From NCBI RefSeq assembly GCF_016458235.1, contig NZ_JAEMHK010000004.1, positions 62,001 through 126,000 on the forward strand: a stretch of 64,000 bases of DNA. The letters are read 5' to 3'. This DNA is from Geomonas propionica. GTDB lineage: Bacteria > Desulfobacterota > Desulfuromonadia > Geobacterales > Geobacteraceae. Both the position numbers and the translations under genes were made by a program. The notes beneath the pieces are model-generated. The model saw nothing but the letters and a program-made list of their open reading frames with translations, was not told where the DNA came from and searched no databases. Every line of letters starts with the position of its first letter. The stretch's first letter is position 1. Of this stretch, positions 49,501-59,781 are shown in pieces.

Positions 49501-50391
49501 CTCGGTGGTCTTCTTGCCCACCTGGAGGCGGAGCAGGATGATGAAGATGCCGGCGCCGGCCAGGAAAATGACTAGGCCGATCAGGGTGGGAGCCAGCCAG
49601 GGGGGGACCACGTGCAGGGAAGCGGCATCCCCGTGGGACCAGCGGTCCAGCGCTTTATGATAGGGAGAGCCTTCGGTGCCGCGCCAGCTTGCCAGGTAAC
49701 GGTCCAGGGTGGCGAGCAGTTGCGCGTTGCTCCCCTTCCCGGAGGCGAGGAAGATGTCGAAGGGGTTGAAGATGATGCCGGAAGAGACCAGGCCGTACTG
49801 GTACTGCTTGGCAGCGCCGAAGGTGTTGTTCACCACGCCGGCGTCGACCTTGCCGGCGACCACCGCCTGGAAGATCTCCTCGAAGTTGCCGTATTCCACG
49901 AAGCGGCAGTTGATGCCGAATTTCTGCACCATGTTGCGGAAGCTCGCACCGTTGAAGTCGCGCTTCATCACGGCGACCCGTTTCCCCTCGACCTCCTTGA
50001 TGCTGTTCAGGTTGGAGTTGCGCGGGACGTAGAGCTCCCCCCAGACGGTAAGTAGCGGCACCTTGCCGTAATCGAGGAACTGGGCGCGCTCGCTGGTCCA
50101 GGCCACGCTGGTGATGAGATCGACCTCCCCGTTTTTGACGCGGGAGATGCCGTCGGCCCAGTCGCCGTAGACGTACTCGACGCGCCACCCCTCTCGGCGC
50201 GCGATTTCGGCGAGGGTGTCGACGTAGAAGCCCTGGATGCTGCCGTCTTTCGCCTGGAAGATGCCGGGGTAGAAATTGAACGCGCCGATCCGCACCGTCT
50301 GCTGGGCGGCGACAGGGGTGATGTGGATGCCGAGCATGCCGAGGAGGCACGCGGCAAGGAGGATGAAAAGGCGGCGGCTAACGCGATGCAC
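46528..50391 (-). CDS. Large hybrid histidine kinase with SBP, PocR and PAS sensor domains
   Basis: 1287 residues from GTG at 50391 (CGGAG five bases upstream; the longer frame starts TTG without signal). Signal peptide, then a periplasmic SBP_bac_3-type domain (~35-260) and a helix (~275-300). Cytoplasmic parts follow: PAS-like units, a PocR domain (~640-800, S-L-C-R-D-M ... C-L-S-A-G-L-W-D), another PAS, HisKA (G-G-I-A-H-D-F-N-N near 945), ATPase, and a receiver ending (I-L-M-D-V-I-M-P-G). It closes the leftward chemosensory operon. With external and internal sensors in one chain it can integrate several signals. Confidence 0.88.
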   Translation of the reverse strand: MHRVSRRLFILLAACLLGMLGIHITPVAAQQTVRIGAFNFYPGIFQAKDGSIQGFYVDTLAEIARREGWRVEYVYGDWADGISRVKNGEVDLITSVAWTSERAQFLDYGKVPLLTVWGELYVPRNSNLNSIKEVEGKRVAVMKRDFNGASFRNMVQKFGINCRFVEYGNFEEIFQAVVAGKVDAGVVNNTFGAAKQYQYGLVSSGIIFNPFDIFLASGKGSNAQLLATLDRYLASWRGTEGSPYHKALDRWSHGDAASLHVVPPWLAPTLIGLVIFLAGAGIFIILLRLQVGKKTTEVVRQAADRKMIEETLFFINESGAKQRGDELLYGINRYLANTLDVDFAFVAQLHPDGRSAQTRGFYDRSGGGKDVSYRLAGTPCETVVGKSFCIYPEGATGLFPGDDLLRDMAVQGYAAVPLWDAQGKGTGLLGIMSRSPLQNRALIETLLSIASSRTAQELEAMNHLEVLNLKKFAMDNMKDAGYWIRRDGSISEVNGAATAMLGYSEVEFRSMCIGDLRPGCDEELWRETWESLKRHGSLQFEATHLARDGRLVPVEVTANYFSYAGTGYDYAVVRDITERKRMEEALEHRLAVLTEPIVHIDAITMEDLFDLDELQAIQDSFAEAIGVASIITDAEGRPVTRPSNFSSLCRDMVRKSERGLANCIASDAKLGQAAQVGLRMQRCLSAGLWDGCATISVGGHHVGNWLVGQVLDEDADLEQMAAYADQIGADRSAYREALSRVKRMSRDQFGKVCDALDQIATQLSRMAVQNVQQAQHISERKRSEELLLEYLKVIECSRDLICVLDRDYRYRMANGAFLRYRNLTTEQVVGRTVPEVVGEEHFAQIKHHLDACLAGQSVRFEMEQAFPERGMRAVTVTYTPVEDQGGNTRIACVISDQTEKKHLEEQLRQSQKMEAIGHLAGGIAHDFNNILTVIVGYGNFLGMDDSLGTHQHEQVDQIIAAAERGSQLTGGLLTFSRKQVINPRPQDLNLLVGQVQKFLLRIIGEDVDLQFIPAQEPLVVFADGSQLEQVLMNLATNARDAMPDGGTLTIETCWQQVDEAYARSQGYGAPGRYACVIVSDSGSGMDRGTRERIFEPFFSTKAVGKGTGLGMSIVYGIVKQHKGFINVYSEPGEGTTFKIYLPEASTAAGTLAADPDPAAPAPGTETILVAEDDASVRGLVESLLKKYGYQVVLAVDGGDCVQKFLEYRGKIDLILMDVIMPGKNGREAFDEIRRIDPAAKVLYSSGYTADFMKTRGVFDDSVDLIMKPVQPMTLLHKVREVLDRRAG

Positions 50392-50550
50392 ACAAACTCC
50401 GGATAAACCAGTCGCAGGGAGACGGGTCTGCCTTCCCGTCCCCCCTCCCTTCACCGGGGGAGCGGTTCGAAACAATGGGCATCGTACACCTCAAAAACGG
50501 CTGCTCCAAGCTCAAAAGCCACGGGGCCGGGAGCGACGGCCACGGCAGCG

Positions 50551-52659
50551 TCAGGGTTTCCCTTCGGCCGCGTTGAAGATCGCCGGGATATCGAGGATGA
50601 GGGCCACCGAGCCGTCGCCCAGGATGGTGGCGCCGGACATCCCCTCGACCTGCTGGTACATCCGCCCCAGGGACTTGATCACGGTCTGGTGCTCGCCGAT
50701 TACCCAGTCCACCACGAGTCCCACCCGTTTCCCTTCCAGCTGGCAGATGACCACCTGCTGGATCGCGGGGGCCTTCCCCTCGATGCGGAACATCTTCCGG
50801 AGCGGGACGTACGGAACCAGCTTCTCGCGCACGAGGAGCAGGTCGCGGCCGTGCCCCTGTTCGATCTCCTTCTCGGTGAGCAGGATGCACTCGTCCACCA
50901 TGGCCAGGGGCATCACGAAGCGGTCCTTGCCGATCTGCACCAGGAGGCTCTCGATGATGGCGAGCGTGAGCGGTATCTTCAGCGTGATGCAGGTGCCCCG
51001 GCCCGGCTCGCTCTTCACGTCGATACTGCCGCGCAGCCCCTCGATGGCCTGCTTGACCACGTCCATGCCGACGCCGCGCCCCGACACGCTGGTCACCTTG
51101 CTCGCGGTGGAGAAGCCGGGGGCGAAGATGAGCTGCCAGATCTCGCGGTCGGAGAGTTCCGCCCCCTGCGGGATGATCTTTCGCTCCAGGGCCTTCGCCC
51201 TGATGGCGTCCACGTTCAGACCGGCGCCGTCATCGCGAATGGTGATCAGCACGCTGTCGCCGGAGTGCACCGCCGCCAGGTGGATGTTGCCGCTTCGGGA
51301 CTTGCCCTTGGCCAGGCGCTCTTCCGGGGTCTCCACGCCGTGGTCGATGCTGTTGCGGATGATGTGCACCAGGGGATCGTTCAGCTTCTCGATCACCGTC
51401 TTGTCGAGTTCGGTCTCGGCCCCTTCGGTAGTCAGTTCGATCTCCTTGCCAAGCTCCGCGGAGAGGTCACGGACCAGCCGCTTGAACTTGGAGAAGGTGG
51501 CGCCGATGGGGAGCATCCTGATGTCGAGTGCGTTGTCCCGCAGATCGTTGGTGAGCCGCTCCACCTCCTCGGCCACCGAGACCAGCTCGCCGTGGCGTTT
51601 CAGCTCCTGGGCCACCAGGCTCAGGCGCGCCTGCACCGTGACCAGTTCCCCGACCAGGTTCACCAGGAGGTCCAGTTTGTCGGCGCTGACCCGGATGCTT
51701 GAGGCGGCTTCCTGCCCCTGGCTCTGCACCTGCCGCTCCTGCCGGATCTCCTTGACGCGCTGCTGCTCCATTAGCGCCGAAGTGATGGTGGCCGCGTTGA
51801 CGAGTCCCGCCTCCAGGGCCAGCTCGCCGAACTTCTTCTGTTTCCCCAGCAGCTCATCCATCTGCTGCTGCGTCAGGTCGCCGCGCTCCATCAGGATCTC
51901 GCCCAGCTTTTTGTAGCCGCCCCCGGCCTCGTCGCTGCTGCCGTCGTCGATGACCGTGATGCTCAGTTCGCAGGAGTCCACGACGAAGATGAAGACATCG
52001 TCGATGGCGTCCCTGCCCGCGCTGGTGCTCAAGATGACGTCCCAGAACAGGTAGCAGAGCTCCGGGTCGAGCGCGTCCAGGGGCTGCATGTCGCAGGTGT
52101 TGGCCACGACATGGCAGGGGCCGAGATCCTGCAGCTCGCGCAAGAGGCTCAACGGGTTCACGCCGCTTGCGAAAATGCCGGGCTCGGGCTTGAACCGGAT
52201 CCGGTAGGTCACCACCTGCGCCGGCGCCGCGGCTTCCGGCTCCGGCGCGTCCGGCGCTCCCGACTTGGCGGCTTCCTTGGCGGCCGGCACCAGGGCGCGG
52301 AACCCCTTGATGACCTCGTCGTTTCTCCCCGCGTCGGCGGGGAGGCCGCTCTCCGAGGCCTCCAGCATGGCGAGGATACGGTCCCGGGCAGCGAGGCTCA
52401 GGTTGACCAGCTCCTTGCTGACCGAAAGCTCGCCGTTGCGCACCAGGTCGTACACCGTCTCCACGTTGTGGGTGAAGGAGGCGATGTCCTCGAAACCGAA
52501 CATGGCCCCCGACCCCTTGATGGTGTGCATGGTCCGGAAGACCTTGCCGACGAGGCCGAGATCGGCGGGGTTATCCTCCATCTCGAGCAGCGCCTCTTCC
52601 AGATCCGCCAGTAGCTCCCTGGCCTCGTCCTTGAATGCCTGGGCAAAAGCGTCGCTCAT
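50551..52659 (-). CDS. cheA: Chemotaxis kinase CheA
   Basis: 702 residues with the full CheA order. Hpt domain (H in T-M-H-T-I-K-G-S-G near 48) comes first, then a linker with dimerisation helices (~320-390). The ATPase follows (N-S-I-D-H-G-V-E-T-P near 430, G-R-G-V-G-M-D-V near 550), and a CheW-like P5 domain makes up the last 135 residues. Residues ~150-230 may be a degenerate second domain. It overlaps the STAS gene by 4 bases. It controls the output of the MCP encoded next in the operon, but CheW, CheY and CheB are not in this cluster. Confidence 0.95.
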   Translation of the reverse strand: MSDAFAQAFKDEARELLADLEEALLEMEDNPADLGLVGKVFRTMHTIKGSGAMFGFEDIASFTHNVETVYDLVRNGELSVSKELVNLSLAARDRILAMLEASESGLPADAGRNDEVIKGFRALVPAAKEAAKSGAPDAPEPEAAAPAQVVTYRIRFKPEPGIFASGVNPLSLLRELQDLGPCHVVANTCDMQPLDALDPELCYLFWDVILSTSAGRDAIDDVFIFVVDSCELSITVIDDGSSDEAGGGYKKLGEILMERGDLTQQQMDELLGKQKKFGELALEAGLVNAATITSALMEQQRVKEIRQERQVQSQGQEAASSIRVSADKLDLLVNLVGELVTVQARLSLVAQELKRHGELVSVAEEVERLTNDLRDNALDIRMLPIGATFSKFKRLVRDLSAELGKEIELTTEGAETELDKTVIEKLNDPLVHIIRNSIDHGVETPEERLAKGKSRSGNIHLAAVHSGDSVLITIRDDGAGLNVDAIRAKALERKIIPQGAELSDREIWQLIFAPGFSTASKVTSVSGRGVGMDVVKQAIEGLRGSIDVKSEPGRGTCITLKIPLTLAIIESLLVQIGKDRFVMPLAMVDECILLTEKEIEQGHGRDLLLVREKLVPYVPLRKMFRIEGKAPAIQQVVICQLEGKRVGLVVDWVIGEHQTVIKSLGRMYQQVEGMSGATILGDGSVALILDIPAIFNAAEGKP

Positions 52660-53012
52660 ATCGTCTCCGTTTCTATCCGCCAGATGCAGCTGCCATCGAC
52701 GTCAACTGCGCACCCCTTGTGCCTGGGCATCCCCGCCTCCTCGGCTATGGCGGCAAGCACCTCGCTGCCGCCGGTAACCGTGCAGGGGATCCCCTGCTGC
52801 ACCGAGGTCCTGTGGCAGCTGCACAAAAGCTGCAGCCCGGTCACATCGACCTCGGTCAGCCCGGCGAGGCTAAGCTCCACCGGCTTCCCCCCCGCGAACG
52901 CCTGCAAGAGCCGTTTCCTGAGCTCGCCCACGTTCCCTATGGTCATCTCACCCGTGAAGGAGACCAGCGTGCGGTCTTTCTTCTTGGAGATCTTCACTTG
53001 TGCCGCTTCCAT
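52656..53012 (-). CDS. STAS-domain protein (anti-sigma antagonist type)
   Basis: 118 residues forming one STAS domain: V-E-L-S-L-A-G-L-T-E-V-D-V-T-G-L-Q-L-L near residue 55 is the conserved loop, with T in the phospho-acceptor position of the usual D-S-S/T-G. Such proteins accept or release a partner protein (anti-sigma factor or kinase) depending on phosphorylation. In this family, STAS proteins also occur within chemosensory clusters as additional regulators. The stop overlaps the cheA start. CGAGGCGGGC precedes the ATG. Confidence 0.9.
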   Translation of the reverse strand: MEAAQVKISKKKDRTLVSFTGEMTIGNVGELRKRLLQAFAGGKPVELSLAGLTEVDVTGLQLLCSCHRTSVQQGIPCTVTGGSEVLAAIAEEAGMPRHKGCAVDVDGSCIWRIETETI

Positions 53013-53065
53013 GCCCGCCTCGTTGCAAGGCCGGGCGGCACAGAGAGCCGCCCGGCACGTCGTGG

Positions 53066-56000
53066 TTAGAACCTCTCGAAGTCGCTGTCGCCGTCCATGT
53101 CGGCCAGCACGAGGTCATGCCCCATGGCCTTCTTGGTCTGCGTCGCCGGCCTCTGCTTCACCTGCTTCACCTCGCCTCTCGCCACCGACTTGGTGAGCTG
53201 CTTGGGCGCCGCATGGCGCTCGCCGGCCGCCATGTCCACCCTGAAGAAGGAGATGGTCGACTGCAGCTGCTCCGACTGCGAGGAAAGTTCCTCTGCGGTC
53301 GATGCCATTTCCTCGCTGGCCGAGGCGTTTTGCTGGATCACCTGGTCGAGCTGCTGGATCGCCTTGTTGATCTGCTGCGCCCCGGTATCCTGCTCCTTGC
53401 TGGAGGCGTTGATCTCCTGCACCAGCTCGGCGGTCTTCTGGATGTCCGGCAGGATGGCGGAAAGCATCTCCCCGGCCCGCTCGGCAACCTCGACGCTCGA
53501 CACGGAGAGCTCCGAGATCTCGCCCGCGGCGACCTGGCTCCGCTCGGCGAGCTTTCTCACCTCGGAAGCGACCACCGCGAAGCCCTTGCCGTGCTCGCCG
53601 GCGCGGGCCGCCTCGATGGCCGCGTTCAGGGCCAGCATGTTGGTCTGGCGCGCGATCTCCTCGATGATGGAGATCTTGCCGGCGATGTCCTTCATCGCCT
53701 GCACCGTCTCTGCAACCGCCTTGCCCCCTTCCTTGGCGTCGTCGGCGGATTTGACCGCAATCTTCTCGGTCTGCTGTGCGTTGTCCGCGTTCTGCCTGAT
53801 GTTGGCGCTCATCTCCTCCATGGAGGAGGATGCCTCTTCGGCCGCCGCCGCCTGCTGCGAGGCGCCCTGCGACATCGACTGAGCGTTGGCGGAGAGCTGG
53901 ACGCTGCCGCTGGCCACGTTGTCCGCAGCCCCCTTCACCTCGGTCACCACCTCGGTGATCTTGCCCACCATGTTGGAGAGCGCGTGGATCAGCTCGTCCT
54001 GCGGGCTCCTCTCCTTCAGGGAGACCATCAGGTTGCCGTTGGAGACCTCCTTGGCCGCGTCGGTGATCTTGTTGATCGCCTCGATCAGCATGTTCAGGTT
54101 GGTCTTGATCAGGTTGTACTGCCCCTTGTACTCGGTCGCGATGGCCGGGGGCATGTCCCCCTTGGCGATGCGGTCCACGTGGTCGGCGGTGACCATGAGC
54201 GGGTTCACGATGTTGGTCACGGTGTCGTTCACGCCCGCAACCAGCTTGTTCCACCCCCCCACGAACAGGGAGGCGTCGGCGCGCTTGTCCAGTTCGCCGT
54301 CGGCCGCCGCCCTGATAATGACGTCGGTCTGCGCCAGCAGTTCGTTCATCATCTTGACCACGGCGTTCAGGTTGTCCTTGATGATGTTGTACTGCCCCTT
54401 GTACTCGGTGACGATGGCCGGCGGGATGACCCCCTTGGCGACCTTGTCCACGTAGTCGGCCGTCACCATGAGCGGGTTCACGATGTTGGTGACGATGTTG
54501 TTCACCCCGAGCACCAGTTCCTTCCAGCCGCCGATGAAGAGGTCGGCGTTGGCGCGCTGGTCAAGCTGCCCGTCGGCCGCCGCCTGCACCACCTTGTTCG
54601 CCTCGACGAGGAGGTTGTTCATGATGTCGATGCAGTTGTTGAGGTTCAGCTTTATCTCGTTGAAGTCGCCGTTGTAGTTGTCGGTGATCCTCGGCGGGAT
54701 GTCCCCCTTGGAGATGCGGTCCACGTACTCCGCCGCCACGTTCAGGGGACCTATCACCGCGTCCAGCGTCTCGTTCACGCCGGCGACGATCTTTCTGAAG
54801 TCCCCCTCGTGTTTGGTCGCGTCGGCGCGGGTGGCGAGCTTGCCGGCCACCGCCGCCTGCACCAGCATGTCGGCGTCGGCGATGAGCGCTTTCAGGTTCG
54901 CGCGCACCTGCTCGATGGTGTCGTTGATGAACGCCTTCTTGCCCGGGAACTTCTCCAGTTCCGCCTCGAAGTTGCCGCGGCCGAACTCGGCGAGGCAGGC
55001 CATGGCCTTCTTCTTCACCGAGATATGGCCGTTCACCATGTTGTTCACGCCCGCCGCCATCTGGCGGTAGACGCCCTGGTAGTTGTCCGCGGCGATCTGG
55101 ACGTCGATGTCGCCCAGGTCGTGCTGAGTCGACATGTTGTTCATGTCCGCGATGAGCGCGTCGAGGGTTTCGATGCAGACGTTCAGGTTGTTCTTGATCT
55201 CGTTGAAGTCGCCGTTGTAGCTGTCGGTGATCCTCGGCGGGATGTCCCCCTTGGAGATCCGGTCCACGTACTCGGCGGCCACGTTCAGGGGGCCGATCAC
55301 CGCGTCGAGGGTGTCGTTCACGCCCGAGACGATCTTCCTGAAATCCCCCTGGTGCTTGGTCGCGTCGGCGCGGGTGGCGAGCCTGCCGGCCACCGCAGCC
55401 TGTACCAGCATGTCGGCGTCGGACACCAGGGCGTTCACCGCGTCGATGCAGACGTTCAGGTTGTTCTTGATTTCGTTGAAGTCGCCGTTGTAGCTGTCCG
55501 TGATCTTCGGCGGGACGTCCCCCTTGGAGATCCGGTCCACGTACTCGGCCGCCACGTTCAGGGGACCGATTACCGCGTCCAGGGTGTCGTTCACGCCGGC
55601 CACCACCTTCTGGAAGTCCCCCTGGTGCTTGGAGGCGTCGGCGCGGGTGGCGAGCTTCCCTGCGATGGCCGCGTCGGAGAGCATGGCGGCGTCGGAGACC
55701 AGCGCCTTGATGGAATCCACCATCTTCTGCATGGCGGCCATGACCGAATCACCGTGCTTCCCGTTCAGGTCGATGGCGACGCTCATGTCACCCGCAGCCA
55801 CGCGGTTGGCGACCTCGCCCACTTCCTTGGGATCGGCCCCCAGCTGGCGCTGCACGATCCTGGTGATGAAGAGCCCGAGCCCGATGGCGAGCGCCATGCC
55901 GACCACGATCAGCACCAGCATGATCTTGGTGGCCGATGTGGCCAGTTCGGCGTTGCCGTCGGCGGTGAGCTTCGCCTGCTTCAGCTTGGCGTCGACCAGC

Positions 56001-56497
56001 TTGTCGATGGCGTCCTGCTCCATCCTGGAGAATTTGGCGCCGTCGCCGGTCATGAGTGCGGTGGCCTCGTTGTCGCGGTTGGCAAGCGCCAGCCGGACGA
56101 TCTGGTCGATGATCGGTTCGTAGCCGGCGCGGGCCTGCTTGAACTCCTGGTAGAGCTTGCGCCCTTCGTCGGTCAGGATGGTCTTCTCGAACTCGCCGGC
56201 GGCCTTGTCCATCTCGCCGCGCAGCATCTTGATCCGCTCCACCTTGGCCTGCTCCTCTTGCGGCGTTTTCGCCGTGAGCAGGTCCCTGAGGTTGACGCGG
56301 ATGCGCTGGAAGGTGGTGGAAACGTCCTGCAGGTGCGCGATCGGTATGGTGATCTTCTCGTACAGCTTGCTGTCGGCAGCCTCGATGTTGTGGATCTCCC
56401 GGATACCGAAGTATCCGATCGCCCCGGCGATGACGGCTATCGCGATGAAACCCGTCATCAGCTTTGCCCCCAGCTTCAAATCATAGAACCACTTCAT
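53066..56497 (-). CDS. Very long methyl-accepting chemotaxis protein with tandem HAMP array
   Basis: 1143 residues. N-terminal helix, a 4-helix-bundle periplasmic domain (~30-190), a second helix (~192-212), then a long array of HAMP units: five copies of the [12 protein letters not shown] pattern, alternating with five copies of the G-x-L-x-x-R-A-D/N-A pattern, after a first HAMP. The signalling hairpin (~900-1100) has [20 protein letters not shown]. Between the two lies a stretch of three almost identical units. The C-terminus ends F-E-R-F, not the usual receptor pentapeptide. Ribosome site AAGGAGGAAGGC. Confidence 0.93.
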   Translation of the reverse strand: MKWFYDLKLGAKLMTGFIAIAVIAGAIGYFGIREIHNIEAADSKLYEKITIPIAHLQDVSTTFQRIRVNLRDLLTAKTPQEEQAKVERIKMLRGEMDKAAGEFEKTILTDEGRKLYQEFKQARAGYEPIIDQIVRLALANRDNEATALMTGDGAKFSRMEQDAIDKLVDAKLKQAKLTADGNAELATSATKIMLVLIVVGMALAIGLGLFITRIVQRQLGADPKEVGEVANRVAAGDMSVAIDLNGKHGDSVMAAMQKMVDSIKALVSDAAMLSDAAIAGKLATRADASKHQGDFQKVVAGVNDTLDAVIGPLNVAAEYVDRISKGDVPPKITDSYNGDFNEIKNNLNVCIDAVNALVSDADMLVQAAVAGRLATRADATKHQGDFRKIVSGVNDTLDAVIGPLNVAAEYVDRISKGDIPPRITDSYNGDFNEIKNNLNVCIETLDALIADMNNMSTQHDLGDIDVQIAADNYQGVYRQMAAGVNNMVNGHISVKKKAMACLAEFGRGNFEAELEKFPGKKAFINDTIEQVRANLKALIADADMLVQAAVAGKLATRADATKHEGDFRKIVAGVNETLDAVIGPLNVAAEYVDRISKGDIPPRITDNYNGDFNEIKLNLNNCIDIMNNLLVEANKVVQAAADGQLDQRANADLFIGGWKELVLGVNNIVTNIVNPLMVTADYVDKVAKGVIPPAIVTEYKGQYNIIKDNLNAVVKMMNELLAQTDVIIRAAADGELDKRADASLFVGGWNKLVAGVNDTVTNIVNPLMVTADHVDRIAKGDMPPAIATEYKGQYNLIKTNLNMLIEAINKITDAAKEVSNGNLMVSLKERSPQDELIHALSNMVGKITEVVTEVKGAADNVASGSVQLSANAQSMSQGASQQAAAAEEASSSMEEMSANIRQNADNAQQTEKIAVKSADDAKEGGKAVAETVQAMKDIAGKISIIEEIARQTNMLALNAAIEAARAGEHGKGFAVVASEVRKLAERSQVAAGEISELSVSSVEVAERAGEMLSAILPDIQKTAELVQEINASSKEQDTGAQQINKAIQQLDQVIQQNASASEEMASTAEELSSQSEQLQSTISFFRVDMAAGERHAAPKQLTKSVARGEVKQVKQRPATQTKKAMGHDLVLADMDGDSDFERF
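54660..55670. repeat. Internal ~270-bp repeats encoding HAMP pairs
   Basis: The segments beginning near 54660, 55215 and 55485 share long identical runs (for example the GTCCACGTACTC and TGTCCCCCTTGGAGAT words recur), giving near-identical protein units. The units are more alike in DNA than the other HAMP units, suggesting recent duplication or gene conversion. Confidence 0.75.
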
Positions 56498-56562
56498 GCC
56501 TTCCTCCTTGTGCCCTGCGTTATTGAAGCGTTATCCCGTCCAGTCCAGGTAAGCTGCCAAAA

Positions 56563-57159
56563 TCAAATCGTTTGCGACCCCAGCACGTATTCCAGGCTCT
56601 GCAGCAGCATCTGGCGCGCACCCTTCACTACCGGCTGGTCGTGCCCGGAATAGATGCTCTGGATCTTCATCGCGGCCAGCCGTTTCAGGCCATCGACGTA
56701 TTCGCAGCAGTAGCTTCCTCCCGCCGCAATCACCTTTACCTGGGTGTCGCCGCTGAAAAGCGCCTGCAGCGAGGGAGCGTACAGGCAGATGGAGTCGCCG
56801 GAATGCCCCGGGGTGTGCAGCACTTCGAGATAGTCGTCCCCCGCCTTCAAGAACTGCCGGTCGTGCAGCGTCTCGTCCACAAAGGGGCCGTCGCCGTAGG
56901 CGAAGACCCTGCAGCCGAAGGCCTCCTTCACCGCGGCGACGCCGGCGCTGTGGTCGAAGTGGTTGTGGGTCAGCACCACCTGCTGCACCGGCTCCTTGCC
57001 GAATCCCGTCGAGAGCTCCCGTATCTGGTCCAGGATGAAGCCGTCCACCCCCGGGTCGACGAGGGTGTTGACGTCCTCGATCCGGTTCCAGTCCCCGAGG
57101 ATGAGATAGGAGTTGCAACTGTAGGTCGCGGAATTTTTCCTCAGGGGCACGATCTTCAC
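56563..57159 (-). CDS. Metallo-beta-lactamase-fold hydrolase
   Basis: 198 residues. T-H-N-H-F-D-H-S-A-G near residue 64 is the MBL metal-binding motif. T-P-G-H-S-G-D near 115 and F-S-G-D-T near 134 supply the third histidine and the bridging aspartate. G-H-D-Q near 173 is the last metal ligand. The fold can hydrolyse thioesters, cyclic dinucleotides or lactones, or reduce O2; there is no second domain to decide. Position between CheR-like and MCP genes in one operon implies a signalling job, unusual for the family. GTG start with GGGAGG upstream. Confidence 0.88.
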   Translation of the reverse strand: MKIVPLRKNSATYSCNSYLILGDWNRIEDVNTLVDPGVDGFILDQIRELSTGFGKEPVQQVVLTHNHFDHSAGVAAVKEAFGCRVFAYGDGPFVDETLHDRQFLKAGDDYLEVLHTPGHSGDSICLYAPSLQALFSGDTQVKVIAAGGSYCCEYVDGLKRLAAMKIQSIYSGHDQPVVKGARQMLLQSLEYVLGSQTI

Positions 57160-57162
57160 CGG

Positions 57163-57771
57163 CTACCCTCCCACTTTCTTGAACAGCTGCGCGTCAGGCA
57201 CCACCTGCTCGAACAGGTGCGCCACCTCGGCCGGCAGTTTCTGGGTGTTTTCGGTGGCGAGGTAGCCGCCCGGTGCCAGGGCTTGGTGGAACATCTTGAA
57301 GACCTCGACCCGCTCCTGGTACTGGAAATGAAGCAGCACGTTCTTGCAGACCACCAGGCAGTAGTCGCCCCCGGGCGCCTTCAGGGTGAGGAGGTCGTGG
57401 TACTGGAAATTGACCCGGTCGCGCAAAAGCTGCACCACCCGGTGCTGCCCCGGTTGTTCCGCCGGCTCGAAATACTTGTCGAAGAGTTCCGCGGGGGTAC
57501 GCTGCAGTTCCTCGTAGGGGTAGGTGGCGGCCCTGACCACGTCGCCGAAGTTGTTGGCGCTGTCGTAGTCGGTGGCGTCGATGCGAAGGTTCTTGAAGCC
57601 GAAGGAATTCATCTTCTGGGCGAAGATCATGGCCAGGGTGTAGGTTTCCTGCCCCAGGGCGCAGCCGGCGTCCCAGATCTTGATGCGGCTTCTCCCCATC
57701 GCGTAGCCGATCATGTGGTCGGCAGCGTATTCAAGGGTGGGCTGATCCCGCATGAAGAAGGTGAAGGCCAT
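57163..57771 (-). CDS. CheR-type methyltransferase (catalytic domain only)
   Basis: 202 residues. D-A-G-C-A-L-G-Q-E-T-Y-T near residue 33 is the AdoMet-binding turn of CheR, followed by A-T-D-Y near 65 and V-C-K-N-V-L-L-H-F near 146. The start lacks the usual N-terminal helical domain. It would methylate the neighbouring MCP at glutamates. Its stop is three bases from the next gene's start, so it leads the leftward operon of at least six genes. AGGAGAGTGCC precedes the ATG. Confidence 0.88.
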   Translation of the reverse strand: MAFTFFMRDQPTLEYAADHMIGYAMGRSRIKIWDAGCALGQETYTLAMIFAQKMNSFGFKNLRIDATDYDSANNFGDVVRAATYPYEELQRTPAELFDKYFEPAEQPGQHRVVQLLRDRVNFQYHDLLTLKAPGGDYCLVVCKNVLLHFQYQERVEVFKMFHQALAPGGYLATENTQKLPAEVAHLFEQVVPDAQLFKKVGG

Positions 57772-57992
57772 GGCACTCTCCTGACAGGGGTGTAGAGGTT
57801 AGCGAAGCGCTTGCTGCCAAACCTCCCATGACAAGGTTTATCGGAGCCTCACCTCAATTCCTTGAATAGGCGTTTACGTTAACTGGATTATATTATTTTA
57901 ATTCACCTAAATGACCCCGTTTTGTCAGTGCCCCCCTCCGCCGTGACTGAGATAAAGAGCCCAATGACTGTGCCTGGACAGGATCAGCCAAT

Positions 57993-58028
57993 AAAAAAAG
58001 CCCCGTCTCCTTGTGGAGGCGGGGCTTT
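57993..58028 (-). terminator. Terminator of the octahaem reductase gene
   Basis: Minus strand AAAGCCCCG...CGGGGCTTT stem with an inner CTCC/GGAG pairing, followed by TTTTTATT; 30 bases after the stop. Confidence 0.85.
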
Positions 58029-58055
58029 CCGGTTACGCGGCGGTTGCAGTCGCCG

Positions 58056-59669
58056 CTATTTCTTGGGCTCGTCCTTCTTCGCCACGGTCATGGCGTCGTT
58101 GAGAAGCTTGACACCCGCCTTGGAGGCGGCGATGGAGCCGGTCAGGGACTCGCGGGCGAGGTCGGGGTTGTGGAAGCCGTCGGAGTTCTCGGCGGTCCAG
58201 TATTCCCACAAGACGTGCGCCTCTTCATGCTTGGCGCGCGCCGTGTCCAGGACGGTCGGGGCGACCCCCATGCGCTGTGCCGCGGCGTAGGTGTCGATCA
58301 GCTGCCCCAGCCAGTACTCGGCCTTGCGCATCTTGCCCTTGACGTAGTTCTGCGCCGCGTCGATCTCGTAGCTCTTCTTGGCCACGCTGTCTTTGGGATG
58401 GCAGCCCAGGCACGCCTCCTTGACGTGGTTCTTGGGACGGATCACGCCGTGCGAGGAGAACTTCTTGCCGTTTTTGTCCTTCTTCTGGGGCATGTGGCAC
58501 TGGTGGCACTGCACACCTGCCTTGTCGTGTACGCTCCCCGCGTAGGTCTCGGTTTCGGGGTGCTGGAACTTGATCAGGCGCGCGCCGGTGATGGCGTGCT
58601 TGAAGTCGAAGAAGTCGAGGTCCTGGTAGTGCTTCAAAAGCTGCAGCGAGTTCTTGAGCGGGAAGTGGTTGGTGCGCAGGTCTTCGTACTTCACCGGCTT
58701 GCCGTCGCTCCACTGGGTCCCCGCGTTGCAGTTGTACTCCACGTGGCACTGGGCGCACATCATCCTGGAGTCGGTCTTTTGCATGATGCCGATCTTCCTG
58801 AAGCCCCGGAAGTCGATCACCTTCAGGTCGGTGGCGCCGTTCTTGGCGAAGATGTTCCCCTTGGGGTCCTTCTCGATGGCCTGGATCAGCGCGTCGCGCA
58901 CCACGCGCGGCTGGGTGCCGTGCGGGTCGTGGCAGTGCACGCAGCCGAGCGGATTGTTGGTGTCCTTGGCCACGTCGACGATGTTGGAGGTGCGGTCCCA
59001 CTTCGCCTTGGGATCCTTGTCACCCATGAACTTCCACTTCAACAGGTGGTCGGAGGTCTTGCACTGGATGCAGGTCGGGTTGCCCGCCATGGCGGTTTCC
59101 GGGAGCTTCTTGCCGGTGTCGGTCAATACGTCCCAGGTCTTGCCGGTGGAGGTCACGCCCTGCCACCCTTTCTTGAACTGGAAGCGCCCCCCCTGGAAGC
59201 GGTCCACAGCGAACTGGTCGATGACCATGAAGGCATGGCCGCGCGGCTCGTCGTGCTCGATGGTGAAGCCGTGGCCGGCCAGAAGCTTGTCCTGCATCGG
59301 CGAGCGCCCGGTCGGGGTCCCCTTCTCCTTCCTGGCCGCGGCCTCATAGTTCACCTCGAAGAAGCTGTCGTACTGCGCCTTGTGACATTTGCCGCACAGC
59401 GCCTGGTCGATGACGGTGACCGGCTTGTTCTTCTCCGGGTCGCTCATGTGCGCGTCCAGCTTGTCGTGGCACACCTTGCAGGATAGCTTGGCGTGCTTGG
59501 AGCCCTCCTTGAGCGCCTTCACCTCGTCATGACAGTCGTAGCACTTGGCCCTGCCGTCGTTGGCGACCTGCACCGGCTTGCTTTTGGCCGCCGTCGTCAG
59601 GGCGGGGATGGACAAGAGCGTGATCGCACCGGCGATCGCCGCAGTTACAGCCAGGTTCTTCTTGAGCAT
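58056..59669 (-). CDS. Octahaem nitrite reductase-type cytochrome
   Basis: 537 residues after a signal peptide (ending T-T-A-A-K) start placed at 59669 by GGAGGAGGAAACG. Eight haem-binding sites in order: C-Y-D-C-H, C-K-V-C-H, C-G-K-C-H, C-I-Q-C-K, C-V-H-C-H, C-A-Q-C-H, C-H-Q-C-H, C-L-G-C-H. The fourth is C-x-x-C-K, the lysine-ligated catalytic haem that marks the octahaem nitrite reductase (ONR) class related to NrfA. V-E-Y after the sixth site and Y-W near the end match the active-site region. It should reduce nitrite, and possibly hydroxylamine or sulphite, to ammonium in the periplasm. Second such enzyme in the window after nrfA. Confidence 0.93.
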   Translation of the reverse strand: MLKKNLAVTAAIAGAITLLSIPALTTAAKSKPVQVANDGRAKCYDCHDEVKALKEGSKHAKLSCKVCHDKLDAHMSDPEKNKPVTVIDQALCGKCHKAQYDSFFEVNYEAAARKEKGTPTGRSPMQDKLLAGHGFTIEHDEPRGHAFMVIDQFAVDRFQGGRFQFKKGWQGVTSTGKTWDVLTDTGKKLPETAMAGNPTCIQCKTSDHLLKWKFMGDKDPKAKWDRTSNIVDVAKDTNNPLGCVHCHDPHGTQPRVVRDALIQAIEKDPKGNIFAKNGATDLKVIDFRGFRKIGIMQKTDSRMMCAQCHVEYNCNAGTQWSDGKPVKYEDLRTNHFPLKNSLQLLKHYQDLDFFDFKHAITGARLIKFQHPETETYAGSVHDKAGVQCHQCHMPQKKDKNGKKFSSHGVIRPKNHVKEACLGCHPKDSVAKKSYEIDAAQNYVKGKMRKAEYWLGQLIDTYAAAQRMGVAPTVLDTARAKHEEAHVLWEYWTAENSDGFHNPDLARESLTGSIAASKAGVKLLNDAMTVAKKDEPKK

Positions 59670-59763
59670 CGTTTCCTCCTCCAGTGGTTGATAAATTCCG
59701 GCAAAAAGCGCCGATTGCAGATTCAAAACGCGCCACATTCATGCACGAAACACTCGGGAAAAG

Positions 59764-59781
59764 ATTTGACGGAAGTCAAAT
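59764..59781. promoter_or_regulatory. ATTTGAC-N4-GTCAAAT operator before the octahaem reductase
   Basis: Perfect 7-bp arms, spacer GGAA, centred about 103 bases before the start codon. It fits the CRP/FNR superfamily and resembles the HcpR site of deltaproteobacteria (nitrosative stress), with the same core as at 26366 and 29282. Confidence 0.65.

Noticed and set aside
46513-49575. 1020-codon open frame on the plus strand opposite the hybrid kinase
   Set aside because: Long antisense frames arise from the high GC third positions of the real gene; no motif, ribosome site or protein character is seen, and the minus-strand kinase explains the region fully.
53000-56653. 1217-codon open frame opposite the MCP
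   Set aside because: Composed of V, H, L, D, G in the pattern of an MCP antisense shadow; the minus strand has a clear receptor with a ribosome site.
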